Origin: Zeugodacus cucurbitae
Lineage: Eukaryota; Arthropoda; Insecta; Diptera; Tephritidae
DNA length: 64,000 nucleotides
Direction: 5' to 3'
Assembly (NCBI RefSeq): GCF_028554725.1
Contig: NC_071672.1
Span: 7,532,501-7,596,500, forward strand
Positions 10,495-22,670 of this stretch are shown here, piece by piece. The translations under genes and the position numbers were made by a program. The notes under the pieces are model-generated. The model did no database searches. It was not told the origin of the DNA and saw only the letters and a list, made by a program, of their open reading frames with translations. Numbering within the stretch: position 1 is the stretch's first letter; each line of letters starts with the position of its first letter.

Positions 10495-10924
10495 TTGTCT
10501 TGTCTTGTCCTGTCTTGTCTTGTCTTGTCTTGTCCTGTCCTGTCTTGTCTTGTCTTGTCTTGTCTTGTCTTGTCTTGTCTTGTCTTGTCTTGTCTTGTCT
10601 TGTCTTGTCTTGTCTTGTCTTGTCTTGTCTTGTCTTGTCTTGTCTTGTCTTGTCTTGTCTTGTCTTGTCTTGTCTTGTCTTGTCTTGTCTTGTCTTGTCT
10701 TGTGTTGTCTTGTCTTGTCTTGTCTTATCTTGTCTTGTCTTGTCTCGTCTTGTCTTGTCTTGCCTTGTCTTGTCTTGTCTTGTCTTGTCTTGTCTTGTCT
10801 TGTCTTGTCTTGTCTTGTCTTGTCTTGTCTTATCTTGTCTTGCCTTGTCTTGTCTTGTCTTGTCTTGTCTTGTCTTGTCTTGTCTTGTCTTGTCTTGTCT
10901 TGTCTTGTCTTGTCTTGTCTTGTC
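10495..10924. repeat. (TTGTC)n tract, 430 bp, TTGTG-marked
   Basis: Carries the same ordered variants as the tracts at 15347, 19070 and 24409: CTGTC CTGTC, TTGTG (near 10700), TTATC, TCGTC-type, TTGCC, TTATC. The lengths are 430, 425, 425 and 425 bp. Confidence 0.94.
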
Positions 10925-11606
10925 TTCTTAATTAGTTTAGAAACAAATAAAAAAAATGTCTTGTCTTGTCTTTTCTTGTCTTGTCTTTTCTTGTCTGGCC
11001 TTGTCTTGTCTTGTTTTGTCCTATCTTCTTAATTAATTTAAAAACAAATCAAACACAATTGTCTTGAGTTGTATTGTATTTTCCTGTCTGGCCTTGTCTT
11101 GTCTTATCTTCTTAATTAATTTAAAAACAAATCAAACACAATTGTCTTGTCTTGTCTTGTATTTTCCTGTTTCGCCTTGTCTTGTCTTATCTTCTTAATT
11201 AATTTAAAAACAAATCAAACACAATTGTCTTGTCTTGTCCTGTCTTGTCTTGTCTTGTCTTGTCTTGTCTTGTCTTGTCTTATCTTGTCTTGCCTTGTCT
11301 TGTCTTGTCTTGTCTTGTCTTGTCTTGTCTTGTCTTGTCTTGTCTTGTCTTGTCTTGTCTTGTCTTGTCTTGTCTTGTCTTGTCTTGTCTTCTTAATTAG
11401 TTTAGAAACAAATAAAAAAAATGTCTTGTCTTGTCTTTTCTTGTCTTGTCTTTTCTTGTCTGGCCTTGTCTTGTCTTGTTTTGTCCTATCTTCTTAATTA
11501 ATTTAAAAACAAATCAAACACAATTGTCTTGTCTTGTCTTGTATTTTCCTGTCTGGCCTTGTCTTGTCTTATCTTCTTAATTAATTTAAAAACAAATCAA
11601 ACACAA

Positions 11607-12671
11607 TTGTCTTGTCTTGTCCTGTCTTGTCTTGTCTTGTCTTGTCTTGTCTTGTCTTGTCTTGTCTTGTCTTGTCTTGTCTTGTCTTGTCTTGTCTTGT
11701 CTTGTCTTGTCTTGTCTTGTCTTGTCTTGTCTTGTCTTGTCTTGTCTTGTCTTGTCTTGTCTTGTCTTGTCTTGTCTTGTCTTGTCTTGTCTTGTCTTGT
11801 CTTTTCTTGTCTTGTCTTGTCTTGTCTTGTCTTGTCTTGTCTTGTCTTGTCTTGTCTTGTCTTGTCTTGTCTTGTCTTGTCTTGTCTTGTCTTGTCTTGT
11901 CTTGTCTTGTCTTGTCTTGTCTTGTCTTGTCTTGTCTTGTCTTGTCTTGTCTTGTCTTGTCTTGTCTTGTCTTGTCTTGTCTTGTCTTGTCTTGTCTTGT
12001 CTTGTCTTGTCTTGTCTTGTCTTGTCTTGTCTTGTCTTGTCTTGTCTTGTCTTGTCTTGTCTTGTCTTGTCTTGTCTTGTCTTGTCTTGTCTTGTCTTGT
12101 CTTGTCTTGTCTTGTCTTGTCTTGTCTTGTCTTGTCTTGTCTTGTCTTGTCTTGTCTTGTCTTGTCTTGTCTTGTCTTGTCTTGTCTTGTCTTGTCTTGT
12201 CTTGTCCTGTCTTGTCTTGTCTTGTCTTGTCTTGTCCTGTCTTGTCTTGTCTTGTCTTGTCTTGTCTTGTCTTGTCTTGTCTTGTCTTGTCTTGTCTTGT
12301 CTTGTCTTGTCTTGTCTTGTCTTGTCTTGTCTTGTCTTGTCTTGTCTTGTCTTGTCTTGTCTTGTCTTGTCTTGTCTTGTCTTGTCTTGTCTTGTCTTGT
12401 CTTGTCTTGTCTTGTCTTGTCTTGTCTTGTCTTGTCTTGTCTTGTCTTGTCTTGTCTTGTCTTGTCTTGTCTTGTCTTGTCTTGTCTTGTCTTGTCTTGT
12501 CTTGTCTTGTCTTGTCTTGTCTTGTCTTGTCTTGTCTTGTCTTGTCTTGTCTTGTCTTGTCTTGTCTTGTCTTGTCTTGTCTTGTCTTGTCTTGTCTTGT
12601 CTTGTCTTGTCTTGTCTTGTCTTGTCTTGTCTTGTCTTGTCTTGTCTTGTCTTGTCTTGTCTTGTCTTGTC
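11607..12671. repeat. (TTGTC)n tract, 1065 bp
   Basis: TTTTC at 11802 and a CTGTC pair at 12207 and 12237 are the internal marks; 12242-12671 looks perfect. Ends in the CCGGCC cassette. Confidence 0.95.
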
Positions 12672-12822
12672 TTGTATTTTCCTGTCCGGCCTTGTCTTGT
12701 CTTATCTTCTTAATTAATTTAAAAACAAATCAAACACAATTGTCTTGTCTTGTCTTGTATTTTCCTGTCTGGCCTTGTCTTGTCTTATCTTCTTAATTAA
12801 TTTAAAAACAAATCAAACACAA

Positions 12823-14185
12823 TTGTCTTGTCTTGTCCTGTCTTGTCTTGTCTTGTCTTGTCTTGTCTTGTCTTGTCTTGTCTTGTCTTGTCTTGTCTTG
12901 TCTTGTCTTGTCTTGTCTTGTCTTGTCTTGCCTTGTCTTGTCTTGTCTTGTCTTGTCTTGTCTTGTCTTGTCTTGTCTTGTCTTCTTGTCTTGTCTTGTC
13001 TTGTCTTGTCTTGTCTTGTCTTGTCTTGTCTTGTCTTGTCTTGTCTTGTCTTGTCTTGTCTTGTCTTGTCTTGCCTTGTCTTGTCTTGTCCTGTCTTGTC
13101 TTGTCTTGTCTTGTCTTGTCTTGTCTTGTCTTGTCTTGTCTTGTCTTGTCTTGTCTTGTCTTGTCTTGTCTTGTCTTGTCTTGTCTTGTCTTGTCTTGTC
13201 TTGTCTTGTCTTGTCTTGTCTTGTCTTGTCTTGTCTTGTCTTGTCTTGTCTTGTCTTGTCTTGTCTTGTCTTGTCTTGTCTTGTCTTGTCTTGTCTTGTC
13301 TTGTCTTGTCTTGTCTTGTCTTGTCTTGTCTTGTCTTGTCTTGTCTTGTCTTGTCTTGTCTTGTCTTGTCTTGTCTTGTCTTGTCTTGTCTTGTCTTGTC
13401 TTGTCTTGTCTTGTCTTGTCTTGTCTTGTCTTGTCTTGTCTTGTCTTGTCTTGTCTTGTCTTGTCTTGTCTTGTCTTGTCTTGTCTTGTCTTGTCTTGTC
13501 TTGTCTTGTCTTGTCTTGTCTTGTCTTGTCTTGTCTTGTCTTGTCTTGTCTTGTCTTGTCTTGTCTTGTCTTGTCTTGTCTTGTCTTGTCTTGTCTTGTC
13601 TTGTCTTGTCTTGTCTTGTCTTGTCTTGTCTTGTCTTGTCTTGTCTTGTCTTGTCTTGTCTTGTCTTGTCTTGTCTTGTCTTGTCTTGTCTTGTCTTGTC
13701 TTGTCTTGTCTTGTCTTGTCTTGTCTTGTCTTGTCTTGTCTTGTCTTGTCTTGTCTTGTCTTGTCTTGTCTTGTCTTGTCTTGTCTTGTCTTGTCTTGTC
13801 TTGTCTTGTCTTGTCTTGTCTTGTCTTGTCTTGTCTTGTCTTGTCTTGTCTTGTCTTGTCTTGTCTTGTCTTGTCTTGTCTTGTCTTGTCTTGTCTTGTC
13901 TTGTCTTGTCTTGTCTTGTCTTGTCTTGTCTTGTCTTGTCTTGTCTTGTCTTGTCTTGTCTTGTCTTGTCTTGTCTTGTCTTGTCTTGTCTTGTCTTGTC
14001 TTGTCTTGTCTTGTCTTGTCTTGTCTTGTCTTGTCTTGTCTTGTCTTGTCTTGTCTTGTCTTGTCTTGTCTTGTCTTGTCTTGTCTTGTCTTGTCTTGTC
14101 TTGTCTTGTCTTGTCTTGTCTTGTCTTGTCTTGTCTTGTCTTGTCTTGTCTTGTCTTGTCTTGTCTTGTCTTGTCTTGTCTTGTC
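12823..14185. repeat. (TTGTC)n tract, 1363 bp, 218 perfect units
   Basis: All variants lie in the first 273 bp: TTGCC at 12928 and 13071, TTC break at 12983, CTGTC at 13091. The remaining 1090 bp (13096-14185) look perfect. Ends in TTTTC TTGTC TGGCC like the tract at 8301. Confidence 0.95.
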
Positions 14186-15346
14186 TTTTCTTGTCTGGCC
14201 TTGTCTTGTCTTATCTTCTTAATTAATTTAAAAACAAATCAAACACAATTGTCTTGAGTTGTCTTGTATTTTCCTGTCTGGCCTTGTCTTGTCTTATCTT
14301 CTAAATTAATTTAAAAACAAATCAAACACAATTGTCTTGTCTTGTCTTGTATTTTCCTGTTTCGCCTTGTCTTGTCTCATCTTCTTAATTAATTTAAAAA
14401 CAAATCAAAGACAATTGTCTTGTCTTGTCTTGTTTTGTCTTGTCATGTCTTGTCATGTCTTGTCTTGTCTTGTCTTGTCCTGTCTTGTCTTCTTAATTAG
14501 TTTAGAAACAAATAAAAAAAATGTCTTGTCTTGTTTTGTTTTGTCATGTCTTGTCATGTCATGTCTTCTCTTGTTTTGTCTTATCTTCTTAATTAATTTA
14601 AAAACAAATCAAACACAATTGTCTTGTCTTGTCTTGTATTTTCCAGTCTGGCCTTGTCTTGTCCTGTCTTGTCTTGTCTTGTCTTGTCTTGTCTTGTCTT
14701 GTCTTGTCTTGTCTTGTCTTGTCTTGCCTTGTCTTGTCCTGTCTTGTCTTGTCTTTTCGTGTCTTGTCTTGTCTTGTCTTGTCTTTTCGTGTCTTGTCTT
14801 TTCTTGTCTGGTCTTGTCTTGTCTTATCTTATCTTCTTAATTAATTTAAAAGCAAATCAAACATAATAGTCCTGTCTTGTCTTGTCTTGTCTTGTCTTGT
14901 CTTGTCTTGTCTTGTCTTGTCTTGTCTTGTCTTGTCTTGTCTTGTCTTGTCTTGTCTTGTCTTGTCTTGTCTTGTCTTGTCTTGTCTTGTCTTGTCTTGT
15001 CTTGTCTTGTCTTGTCTTGTCTTGTCTTGTCTTTTCTTCTTAATTAGTTTAGAAACAAATCAAACACAATTGTCTTGTCTTGTCTTGTATTTTCCTGTTT
15101 CGCCTTGTCTTGTCTTATCTTCTTAATTAATTAAAAAACAAATGAAACACAATTGTCTTGTCTTGTCTTGTCTTGTTTTGTCTTGTCATGTCTTGTCTTG
15201 TCTTCTCTTGTCTTGTTTTCTTAATTAGTTTAGAAACAAATAAAAAAAATGTCTTGTCTTGTTTTGTTTTGTCATGTCTTGTCATGTCATGTCTTCTCTT
15301 GTTTTGTCTTATCTTCTTAATTAATTTAAAAACAAATCAAACACAA

Positions 15347-15771
15347 TTGTCTTGTCTTGTCCTGTCTTGTCTTGTCTTGTCTTGTCCTGTCCTGTCTTGT
15401 CTTGTCTTGTCTTGTCTTGTCTTGTCTTGTCTTGTCTTGTCTTGTCTTGTCTTGTCTTGTCTTGTCTTGTCTTGTCTTGTCTTGTCTTGTCTTGTCTTGT
15501 CTTGTCTTGTCTTGTCTTGTCTTGTCTTGTCTTGTCTTGTCTTGTCTTGTGTTGTCTTGTCTTGTCTTGTCTTATCTTGTCTTGTCTTGTCTCGTCTTGT
15601 CTTGTCTTGCCTTGTCTTGTCTTGTCTTGTCTTGTCTTGTCTTGTCTTGTCTTGTCTTGTCTTGTCTTGTCTTGTCTTATCTTGTCTTGCCTTGTCTTGT
15701 CTTGTCTTGTCTTGTCTTGTCTTGTCTTGTCTTGTCTTGTCTTGTCTTGTCTTGTCTTGTCTTGTCTTGTC
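15347..15771. repeat. (TTGTC)n tract, 425 bp, TTGTG-marked
   Basis: Second of four tracts with the TTGTG (near 15547), TTATC, TCGTC-type, TTGCC, TTATC series. Confidence 0.94.
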
Positions 15772-16458
15772 TTCTTAATTAGTTTAGAAACAAATAAAAA
15801 AAATGTCTTGTCTTGTCTTTTCTTGTCTTGTCTTTTCTTGTCTGGCCTTGTCTTGTCTTGTTTTGTCCTATCTTCTTAATTAATTTAAAAACAAATCAAA
15901 CACAATTGTCTTGAGTTGTATTGTATTTTCCTGTCTGGCCTTGTCTTGTCTTATCTTCTTAATTAATTTAAAAACAAATCAAACACAATTGTCTTGTCTT
16001 GTCTTGTATTTTCCTGTTTCGCCTTGTCTTGTCTTATCTTCTTAATTAATTTAAAAACAAATCAAACACAATTGTCTTGTCTTGTCCTGTCTTGTCTTGT
16101 CTTGTCTTGTCTTGTCTTGTCTTGTCTTATCTTGTCTTGCCTTGTCTTGTCTTGTCTTGTCTTGTCTTGTCTTGTCTTGTCTTGTCTTGTCTTGTCTTGT
16201 CTTGTCTTGTCTTGTCTTGTCTTGTCTTGTCTTGTCTTGTCTTCTTAATTAGTTTAGAAACAAATAAAAAAAATGTCTTGTCTTGTCTTTTCTTGTCTTG
16301 TCTTTTCTTGTCTGGCCTTGTCTTGTCTTGTTTTGTCCTATCTTCTTAATTAATTTAAAAACAAATCAAACACAATTGTCTTGTCTTGTCTTGTATTTTC
16401 CTGTCTGGCCTTGTCTTGTCTTATCTTCTTAATTAATTTAAAAACAAATCAAACACAA

Positions 16459-17928
16459 TTGTCTTGTCTTGTCCTGTCTTGTCTTGTCTTGTCTTGTCTT
16501 GTCTTGTCTTGTCTTGTCTTGTCTTGTCTTGTCTTGTCTTGTCTTGTCTTGTCTTGTCTTGTCTTGTCTTGTCTTGTCTTGTCTTGTCTTGTCTTGTCTT
16601 GTCTTGTCTTGTCTTGTCTTGTCTTGTCTTGTCTTTTCTTGTCTTGTCTTGTCTTGTCTTGTCTTGTCTTGTCTTGTCTTGTCTTGTCTTGTCTTGTCTT
16701 GTCTTGTCTTGTCTTGTCTTGTCTTGTCTTGTCTTGTCTTGTCTTGTCTTGTCTTGTCTTGTCTTGTCTTGTCTTGTCTTGTCTTGTCTTGTCTTGTCTT
16801 GTCTTGTCTTGTCTTGTCTTGTCTTGTCTTGTCTTGTCTTGTCTTGTCTTGTCTTGTCTTGTCTTGTCTTGTCTTGTCTTGTCTTGTCTTGTCTTGTCTT
16901 GTCTTGTCTTGTCTTGTCTTGTCTTGTCTTGTCTTGTCTTGTCCTGTCTTGTCTTGTCTTGTCTTGTCCTGTCTTGTCTTGTCTTGTCTTGTCTTGTCTT
17001 GTCTTGTCTTGTCTTGTCTTGTCTTGTCTTGTCTTGTCTTGTCTTGTCTTGTCTTGTCTTGTCTTGTCTTGTCTTGTCTTGTCTTGTCTTGTCTTGTCTT
17101 GTCTTGTCTTGTCTTGTCTTGTCTTGTCTTGTCTTGTCTTGTCTTGTCTTGTCTTGTCTTGTCTTGTCTTGTCTTGTCTTGTCTTGTCTTGTCTTGTCTT
17201 GTCTTGTCTTGTCTTGTCTTGTCTTGTCTTGTCTTGTCTTGTCTTGTCTTGTCTTGTCTTGTCTTGTCTTGTCTTGTCTTGTCTTGTCTTGTCTTGTCTT
17301 GTCTTGTCTTGTCTTGTCTTGTCTTGTCTTGTCTTGTCTTGTCTTGTCTTGTCTTGTCTTGTCTTGTCTTGTCTTGTCTTGTCTTGTCTTGTCTTGTCTT
17401 GTCTTGTCTTGTCTTGTCTTGTCTTGTCTTGTCTTGTCTTGTCTTGTCTTGTCTTGTCTTGTCTTGTCTTGTCTTGTCTTGTCTTGTCTTGTCTTGTCTT
17501 GTCTTGTCTTGTCTTGTCTTGTCTTGTCTTGTCTTGTCTTGTCTTGTCTTGTCTTGTCTTGTCTTGTCTTGTCTTGTCTTGTCTTGTCTTGTCTTGTCTT
17601 GTCTTGTCTTGTCTTGTCTTGTCTTGTCTTGTCTTGTCTTGTCTTGTCTTGTCTTGTCTTGTCTTGTCTTGTCTTGTCTTGTCTTGTCTTGTCTTGTCTT
17701 GTCTTGTCTTGTCTTGTCTTGTCTTGTCTTGTCTTGTCTTGTCTTGTCTTGTCTTGTCTTGTCTTGTCTTGTCTTGTCTTGTCTTGTCTTGTCTTGTCTT
17801 GTCTTGTCTTGTCTTGTCTTGTCTTGTCTTGTCTTGTCTTGTCTTGTCTTGTCTTGTCTTGTCTTGTCTTGTCTTGTCTTGTCTTGTCTTGTCTTGTCTT
17901 GTCTTGTCTTGTCTTGTCTTGTCTTGTC
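16459..17928. repeat. (TTGTC)n tract, 1470 bp, longest in the window
   Basis: Begins like the tract at 11607 (TTTTC at 16634, CTGTC pair at 16944 and 16969) but ends in TTTTC TTGTC TGGCC like the tracts at 8301 and 12823. The last 955 bp (191 units) look perfect. It is best read as a fusion of two tracts (inference). Confidence 0.95.
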
Positions 17929-19069
17929 TTTTCTTGTCTGGCCTTGTCTTGTCTTATCTTCTTAATTAATTTAAAAACAAATCAAACACAATTGTCTTGA
18001 GTTGTCTTGTATTTTCCTGTCTGGCCTTGTCTTGTCTTATCTTCTTAATTAATTTAAAAACAAATCAAACACAATTGTCTTGTCTTGTCTTGTATTTTCC
18101 TGTTTCGCCTTGTCTTGTCTCATCTTCTTAATTAATTTAAAAACAAATCAAAGACAATTGTCTTGTCTTGTCTTGTTTTGTCTTGTCATGTCTTGTCATG
18201 TCTTGTCTTGTCTTGTCTTGTCCTGTCTTGTCTTCTTAATTAGTTTAGAAACAAATAAAAAAAATGTCTTGTCTTGTTTTGTTTTGTCATGTCTTGTCAT
18301 GTCATGTCTTCTCTTGTTTTGTCTTATCTTCTTAATTAATTTAAAAACAAATCAAACACAATTGTCTTGTCTTGTCTTGTATTTTCCAGTCTGGCCTTGT
18401 CTTGTCCTGTCTTGTCTTGTCTTGTCTTGTCTTGTCTTGTCTTGTCTTGTCTTGTCTTGTCTTGTCTTGCCTTGTCTTGTCCTGTCTTGTCTTGTCTTTT
18501 CGTGTCTTGTCTTGTCTTGTCTTGTCTTTTCGTGTCTTGTCTTTTCTTGTCTGGTCTTGTCTTGTCTTATCTTATCTTCTTAATTAATTTAAAAGCAAAT
18601 CAAACATAATAGTCCTGTCTTGTCTTGTCTTGTCTTGTCTTGTCTTGTCTTGTCTTGTCTTGTCTTGTCTTGTCTTGTCTTGTCTTGTCTTGTCTTGTCT
18701 TGTCTTGTCTTGTCTTGTCTTGTCTTGTCTTGTCTTGTCTTGTCTTGTCTTGTCTTTTCTTCTTAATTAGTTTAGAAACAAATCAAACACAATTGTCTTG
18801 TCTTGTCTTGTATTTTCCTGTTTCGCCTTGTCTTGTCTTATCTTCTTAATTAATTAAAAAACAAATGAAACACAATTGTCTTGTCTTGTCTTGTCTTGTT
18901 TTGTCTTGTCATGTCTTGTCTTGTCTTCTCTTGTCTTGTTTTCTTAATTAGTTTAGAAACAAATAAAAAAAATGTCTTGTCTTGTTTTGTTTTGTCATGT
19001 CTTGTCATGTCATGTCTTCTCTTGTTTTGTCTTATCTTCTTAATTAATTTAAAAACAAATCAAACACAA

Positions 19070-19494
19070 TTGTCTTGTCTTGTCCTGTCTTGTCTTGTCT
19101 TGTCTTGTCCTGTCCTGTCTTGTCTTGTCTTGTCTTGTCTTGTCTTGTCTTGTCTTGTCTTGTCTTGTCTTGTCTTGTCTTGTCTTGTCTTGTCTTGTCT
19201 TGTCTTGTCTTGTCTTGTCTTGTCTTGTCTTGTCTTGTCTTGTCTTGTCTTGTCTTGTCTTGTGTTGTCTTGTCTTGTCTTGTCTTATCTTGTCTTGTCT
19301 TGTCTCGTCTTGTCTTGTCTTGCCTTGTCTTGTCTTGTCTTGTCTTGTCTTGTCTTGTCTTGTCTTGTCTTGTCTTGTCTTGTCTTGTCTTATCTTGTCT
19401 TGCCTTGTCTTGTCTTGTCTTGTCTTGTCTTGTCTTGTCTTGTCTTGTCTTGTCTTGTCTTGTCTTGTCTTGTCTTGTCTTGTCTTGTCTTGTC
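19070..19494. repeat. (TTGTC)n tract, 425 bp, TTGTG-marked
   Basis: Third of four equal-length tracts with the TTGTG series (TTGTG near 19260). Confidence 0.94.
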
Positions 19495-20176
19495 TTCTTA
19501 ATTAGTTTAGAAACAAATAAAAAAAATGTCTTGTCTTGTCTTTTCTTGTCTTGTCTTTTCTTGTCTGGCCTTGTCTTGTCTTGTTTTGTCCTATCTTCTT
19601 AATTAATTTAAAAACAAATCAAACACAATTGTCTTGAGTTGTATTGTATTTTCCTGTCTGGCCTTGTCTTGTCTTATCTTCTTAATTAATTTAAAAACAA
19701 ATCAAACACAATTGTCTTGTCTTGTCTTGTATTTTCCTGTTTCGCCTTGTCTTGTCTTATCTTCTTAATTAATTTAAAAACAAATCAAACACAATTGTCT
19801 TGTCTTGTCCTGTCTTGTCTTGTCTTGTCTTGTCTTGTCTTGTCTTGTCTTATCTTGTCTTGCCTTGTCTTGTCTTGTCTTGTCTTGTCTTGTCTTGTCT
19901 TGTCTTGTCTTGTCTTGTCTTGTCTTGTCTTGTCTTGTCTTGTCTTGTCTTGTCTTGTCTTCTTAATTAGTTTAGAAACAAATAAAAAAAATGTCTTGTC
20001 TTGTCTTTTCTTGTCTTGTCTTTTCTTGTCTGGCCTTGTCTTGTCTTGTTTTGTCCTATCTTCTTAATTAATTTAAAAACAAATCAAACACAATTGTCTT
20101 GTCTTGTCTTGTATTTTCCTGTCTGGCCTTGTCTTGTCTTATCTTCTTAATTAATTTAAAAACAAATCAAACACAA

Positions 20177-20781
20177 TTGTCTTGTCTTGTCCTGTCTTGT
20201 CTTGTCTTGTCTTGTCTTGTCTTGTCTTGTCTTGTCTTGTCTTGTCTTGTCTTGTCTTGTCTTGTCTTGTCTTGTCTTGTCTTGTCTTGTCTTGTCTTGT
20301 CTTGTCTTGTCTTGTCTTGTCTTGTCTTGTCTTGTCTTTTCTTGTCTTGTCTTGTCTTGTCTTGTCTTGTCTTGTCTTGTCTTGTCTTGTCTTGTCTTGT
20401 CTTGTCTTGTCTTGTCTTGTCTTGTCTTGTCTTGTCTTGTCTTGTCTTGTCTTGTCTTGTCTTGTCTTGTCTTGTCTTGTCTTGTCTTGTCTTGTCTTGT
20501 CTTGTCTTGTCTTGTCTTGTCTTGTCTTGTCTTGTCTTGTCTTGTCTTGTCTTGTCTTGTCTTGTCTTGTCTTGTCTTGTCTTGTCTTGTCTTGTCTTGT
20601 CTTGTCTTGTCTTGTCTTGTCTTGTCTTGTCTTGTCTTGTCTTGTCTTGTCTTGTCTTGTCTTGTCTTGTCTTGTCTTGTCTTGTCTTGTCTTGTCTTGT
20701 CTTGTCTTGTCTTGTCTTGTCTTGTCTTGTCTTGTCTTGTCTTGTCTTGTCTTGTCTTGTCTTGTCTTGTCTTGTCTTGTC
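20177..20781. repeat. (TTGTC)n tract, 605 bp
   Basis: TTTTC at 20337, 160 bp from the start, matches the left part of the tracts at 11607, 16459 and 25526. The 440 bp after it look perfect, and a type B spacer follows. Confidence 0.94.
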
Positions 20782-21081
20782 TTCTTAATTAGTTTAGAAA
20801 CAAATAAAAAAAATGTCTTGTCTTGTCTTTTCTTGTCTTGTCTTTTCTTGTCTGGCCTTGTCTTGTCTTGTTTTGTCCTATCTTCTTAATTAATTTAAAA
20901 ACAAATCAAACACAATTGTCTTGAGTTGTATTGTATTTTCCTGTCTGGCCTTGTCTTGTCTTATCTTCTTAATTAATTTAAAAACAAATCAAACACAATT
21001 GTCTTGTCTTGTCTTGTATTTTCCTGTTTCGCCTTGTCTTGTCTTATCTTCTTAATTAATTTAAAAACAAATCAAACACAA

Positions 21082-21416
21082 TTGTCTTGTCTTGTCCTGT
21101 CTTGTCTTGTCTTGTCTTGTCTTGTCCTGTCCTGTCCTGTCTTGTCTTGTCTTGTCTTGTCTTGTCTTGTCTTGTCTTGTCTTGTCTTGTCTTGTCTTGT
21201 CTTGTCTTGTCTTGTCTTGTCTTGTCTTGTCTTGTCTTGTCTTGTCTTGTCTTGTCTTGTCTTGTCTTGTCTTGTCTTGTCTTGTCTTGTCTTGTCTTGT
21301 CTTGTCTTGTCTTGTCTTGTCTTGTCTTGTCTTGTCTTGTCTTGTCTTGTCTTGTCTTGTCTTGTCTTGTCTTGTCTTGTCTTGTCTTGTCTTGTCTTGT
21401 CTTGTCTTGTCTTGTC
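21082..21416. repeat. (TTGTC)n tract, 335 bp
   Basis: Left edge with three consecutive CTGTC near 21126-21140, otherwise pure. Ends in TTTTC TTGTC TGGCC. The tract at 26176 is its paralogue. Confidence 0.94.
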
Positions 21417-22670
21417 TTTTCTTGTCTGGCCTTGTCTTGTCTTATCTTCTTAATTAATTTAAAAACAAATCAAACACAATTGTCTTGAGTTGTCTTGTAT
21501 TTTCCTGTCTGGCCTTGTCTTGTCTTATCTTCTTAATTAATTTAAAAACAAATCAAACACAATTGTCTTGTCTTGTCTTGTATTTTCCTGTTTCGCCTTG
21601 TCTTGTCTCATCTTCTTAATTAATTTAAAAACAAATCAAACACAATTGTCTTGTCTTGTCTTGTTTTGTCTTGTCATGTCTTGTCATGTCTTGTCTTGTC
21701 TTGTCTTGTCCTGTCTTGTCTTCTTAATTAGTTTAGAAACAAATAAAAAAAATGTCTTGTCTTGTTTTGTTTTGTCATGTCTTGTCATGTCATGTCTTCT
21801 CTTGTTTTGTCTTATCTTCTTAATTAATTTAAAAACAAATCAAACACAATTGTCTTGTCTTGTCTTGTATTTTCCAGTCTGGCCTTGTCTTGTCCTGTCT
21901 TGTCTTGTCTTGTCTTGTCTTGTCTTGTCTTGTCTTGTCTTGTCTTGTCTTGTCTTGTCTTGTCTTGTCTTGTCTTGTCTTGTCTTGTCTTGCCTTGTCT
22001 TGTCCTGTCTTGTCTTGTCTTTTCGTGTCTTGTCTTGTCTTGTCTTGTCTTTTCGTGTCTTGTCTTTTCTTGTCTGGTCTTGTCTTGTCTTATCTTATCT
22101 TCTTAATTAATTTAAAAGCAAATCAAACATAATAGTCCTGTCTTGTCTTGTCTTGTCTTGTCTTGTCTTCTCTTCTTAATTAGTTTAGAAACAAATAAAA
22201 AAAATGTCTTGACTTGTCTTGTTTTGTTTTGTCATGTCTTGTCATGTCATGTCTTGACTTGTTTTGTCTTATCTTCTTAATTAATTTAAAAACAAATCAA
22301 ACACAATTGTCTTGTCTTGTCTTGTATTTTCCTGTTTCGCCTTGTCTTGTCTTATCTTCTTAATTAATTAAAAAACAAATCAAACACAATTGTCTTGTCT
22401 TGTCTTGTCTTGTCTTGTTTTGTCTTGTCATGTCTTGTCTTGTCTTCTCTTGTCTTGTCTTCTTAATTAGTTTAGAAACAAATAAAAAAATGTCTTGTCT
22501 TGTTTTGTTTTGTCATGTCTTGTCATGTCATGTCTTCTCTTGTTTTGTCTTATCTTCTTAATTAATTTAAAAACAAATCAAACACAATTGTCTTGTCTTG
22601 TCTTGTATTTTCCTGTCTGGCCTTGTCTTGTCTTATCTTCTTAATTAATTTAAAAACAAATCAAACACAA

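Larger units (their letters stand above)
9520..14336. repeat. HOR unit, TCATC family subtype b, 4.8 kb
   Basis: Order: TTTCGCC cassette with TCATC (9560), A with AAAGACAATTG, B, A, C, short tract, F, E, B, A, tract with TTGTG, B, A, A, A, short tract, B, A, A, tract 11607-12671, CCGGCC cassette, A, A, tract 12823-14185, A, A. Subtype b markers: AAAGAC, type F, AAATGAAAC in E, and TTGTG near 10700. The final spacer (14298) has CTAAATTAA. Confidence 0.88.
14337..18079. repeat. HOR unit, TCATC family subtype b, 3.7 kb
   Basis: Same order and markers as the unit at 9520 (TCATC at 14377) until the last long tract. There, one 1470-bp tract replaces the pair of tracts and the intervening CCGGCC cassette with two A spacers. 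The unit is 1074 bp shorter than its left neighbour. Confidence 0.88.
18080..21567. repeat. HOR unit, TCATC family subtype b, 3.5 kb
   Basis: TCATC at 18120, AAAGAC spacer, F at 18760, E with AAATGAAAC at 18843, TTGTG tract, then three B plus TTTTC cassette modules. The long tract (20177-20781) is followed by a B spacer and a TTGAGTTGTATTG cassette instead of the CCGGCC cassette, which adds a module absent from the units at 9520 and 14337. Confidence 0.87.

Noticed and set aside
13096..14185. Telomeric repeat
   Set aside because: TTGTC has no G-rich/C-rich strand split and matches no known telomere unit I recognise. The array is interrupted by spacers and shows internal HOR structure typical of satellites.
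12745..14257. Long open reading frames (over 450 codons) in three overlapping forward frames, and similar ones across the window on both strands
   Set aside because: TTGTC and GACAA contain no stop in any frame, so any tract gives open frames with a 5-residue repeat (LSCLV or DKTRQ). Frames end at spacers, all three frames are open at once, and no domain or codon signal is present.
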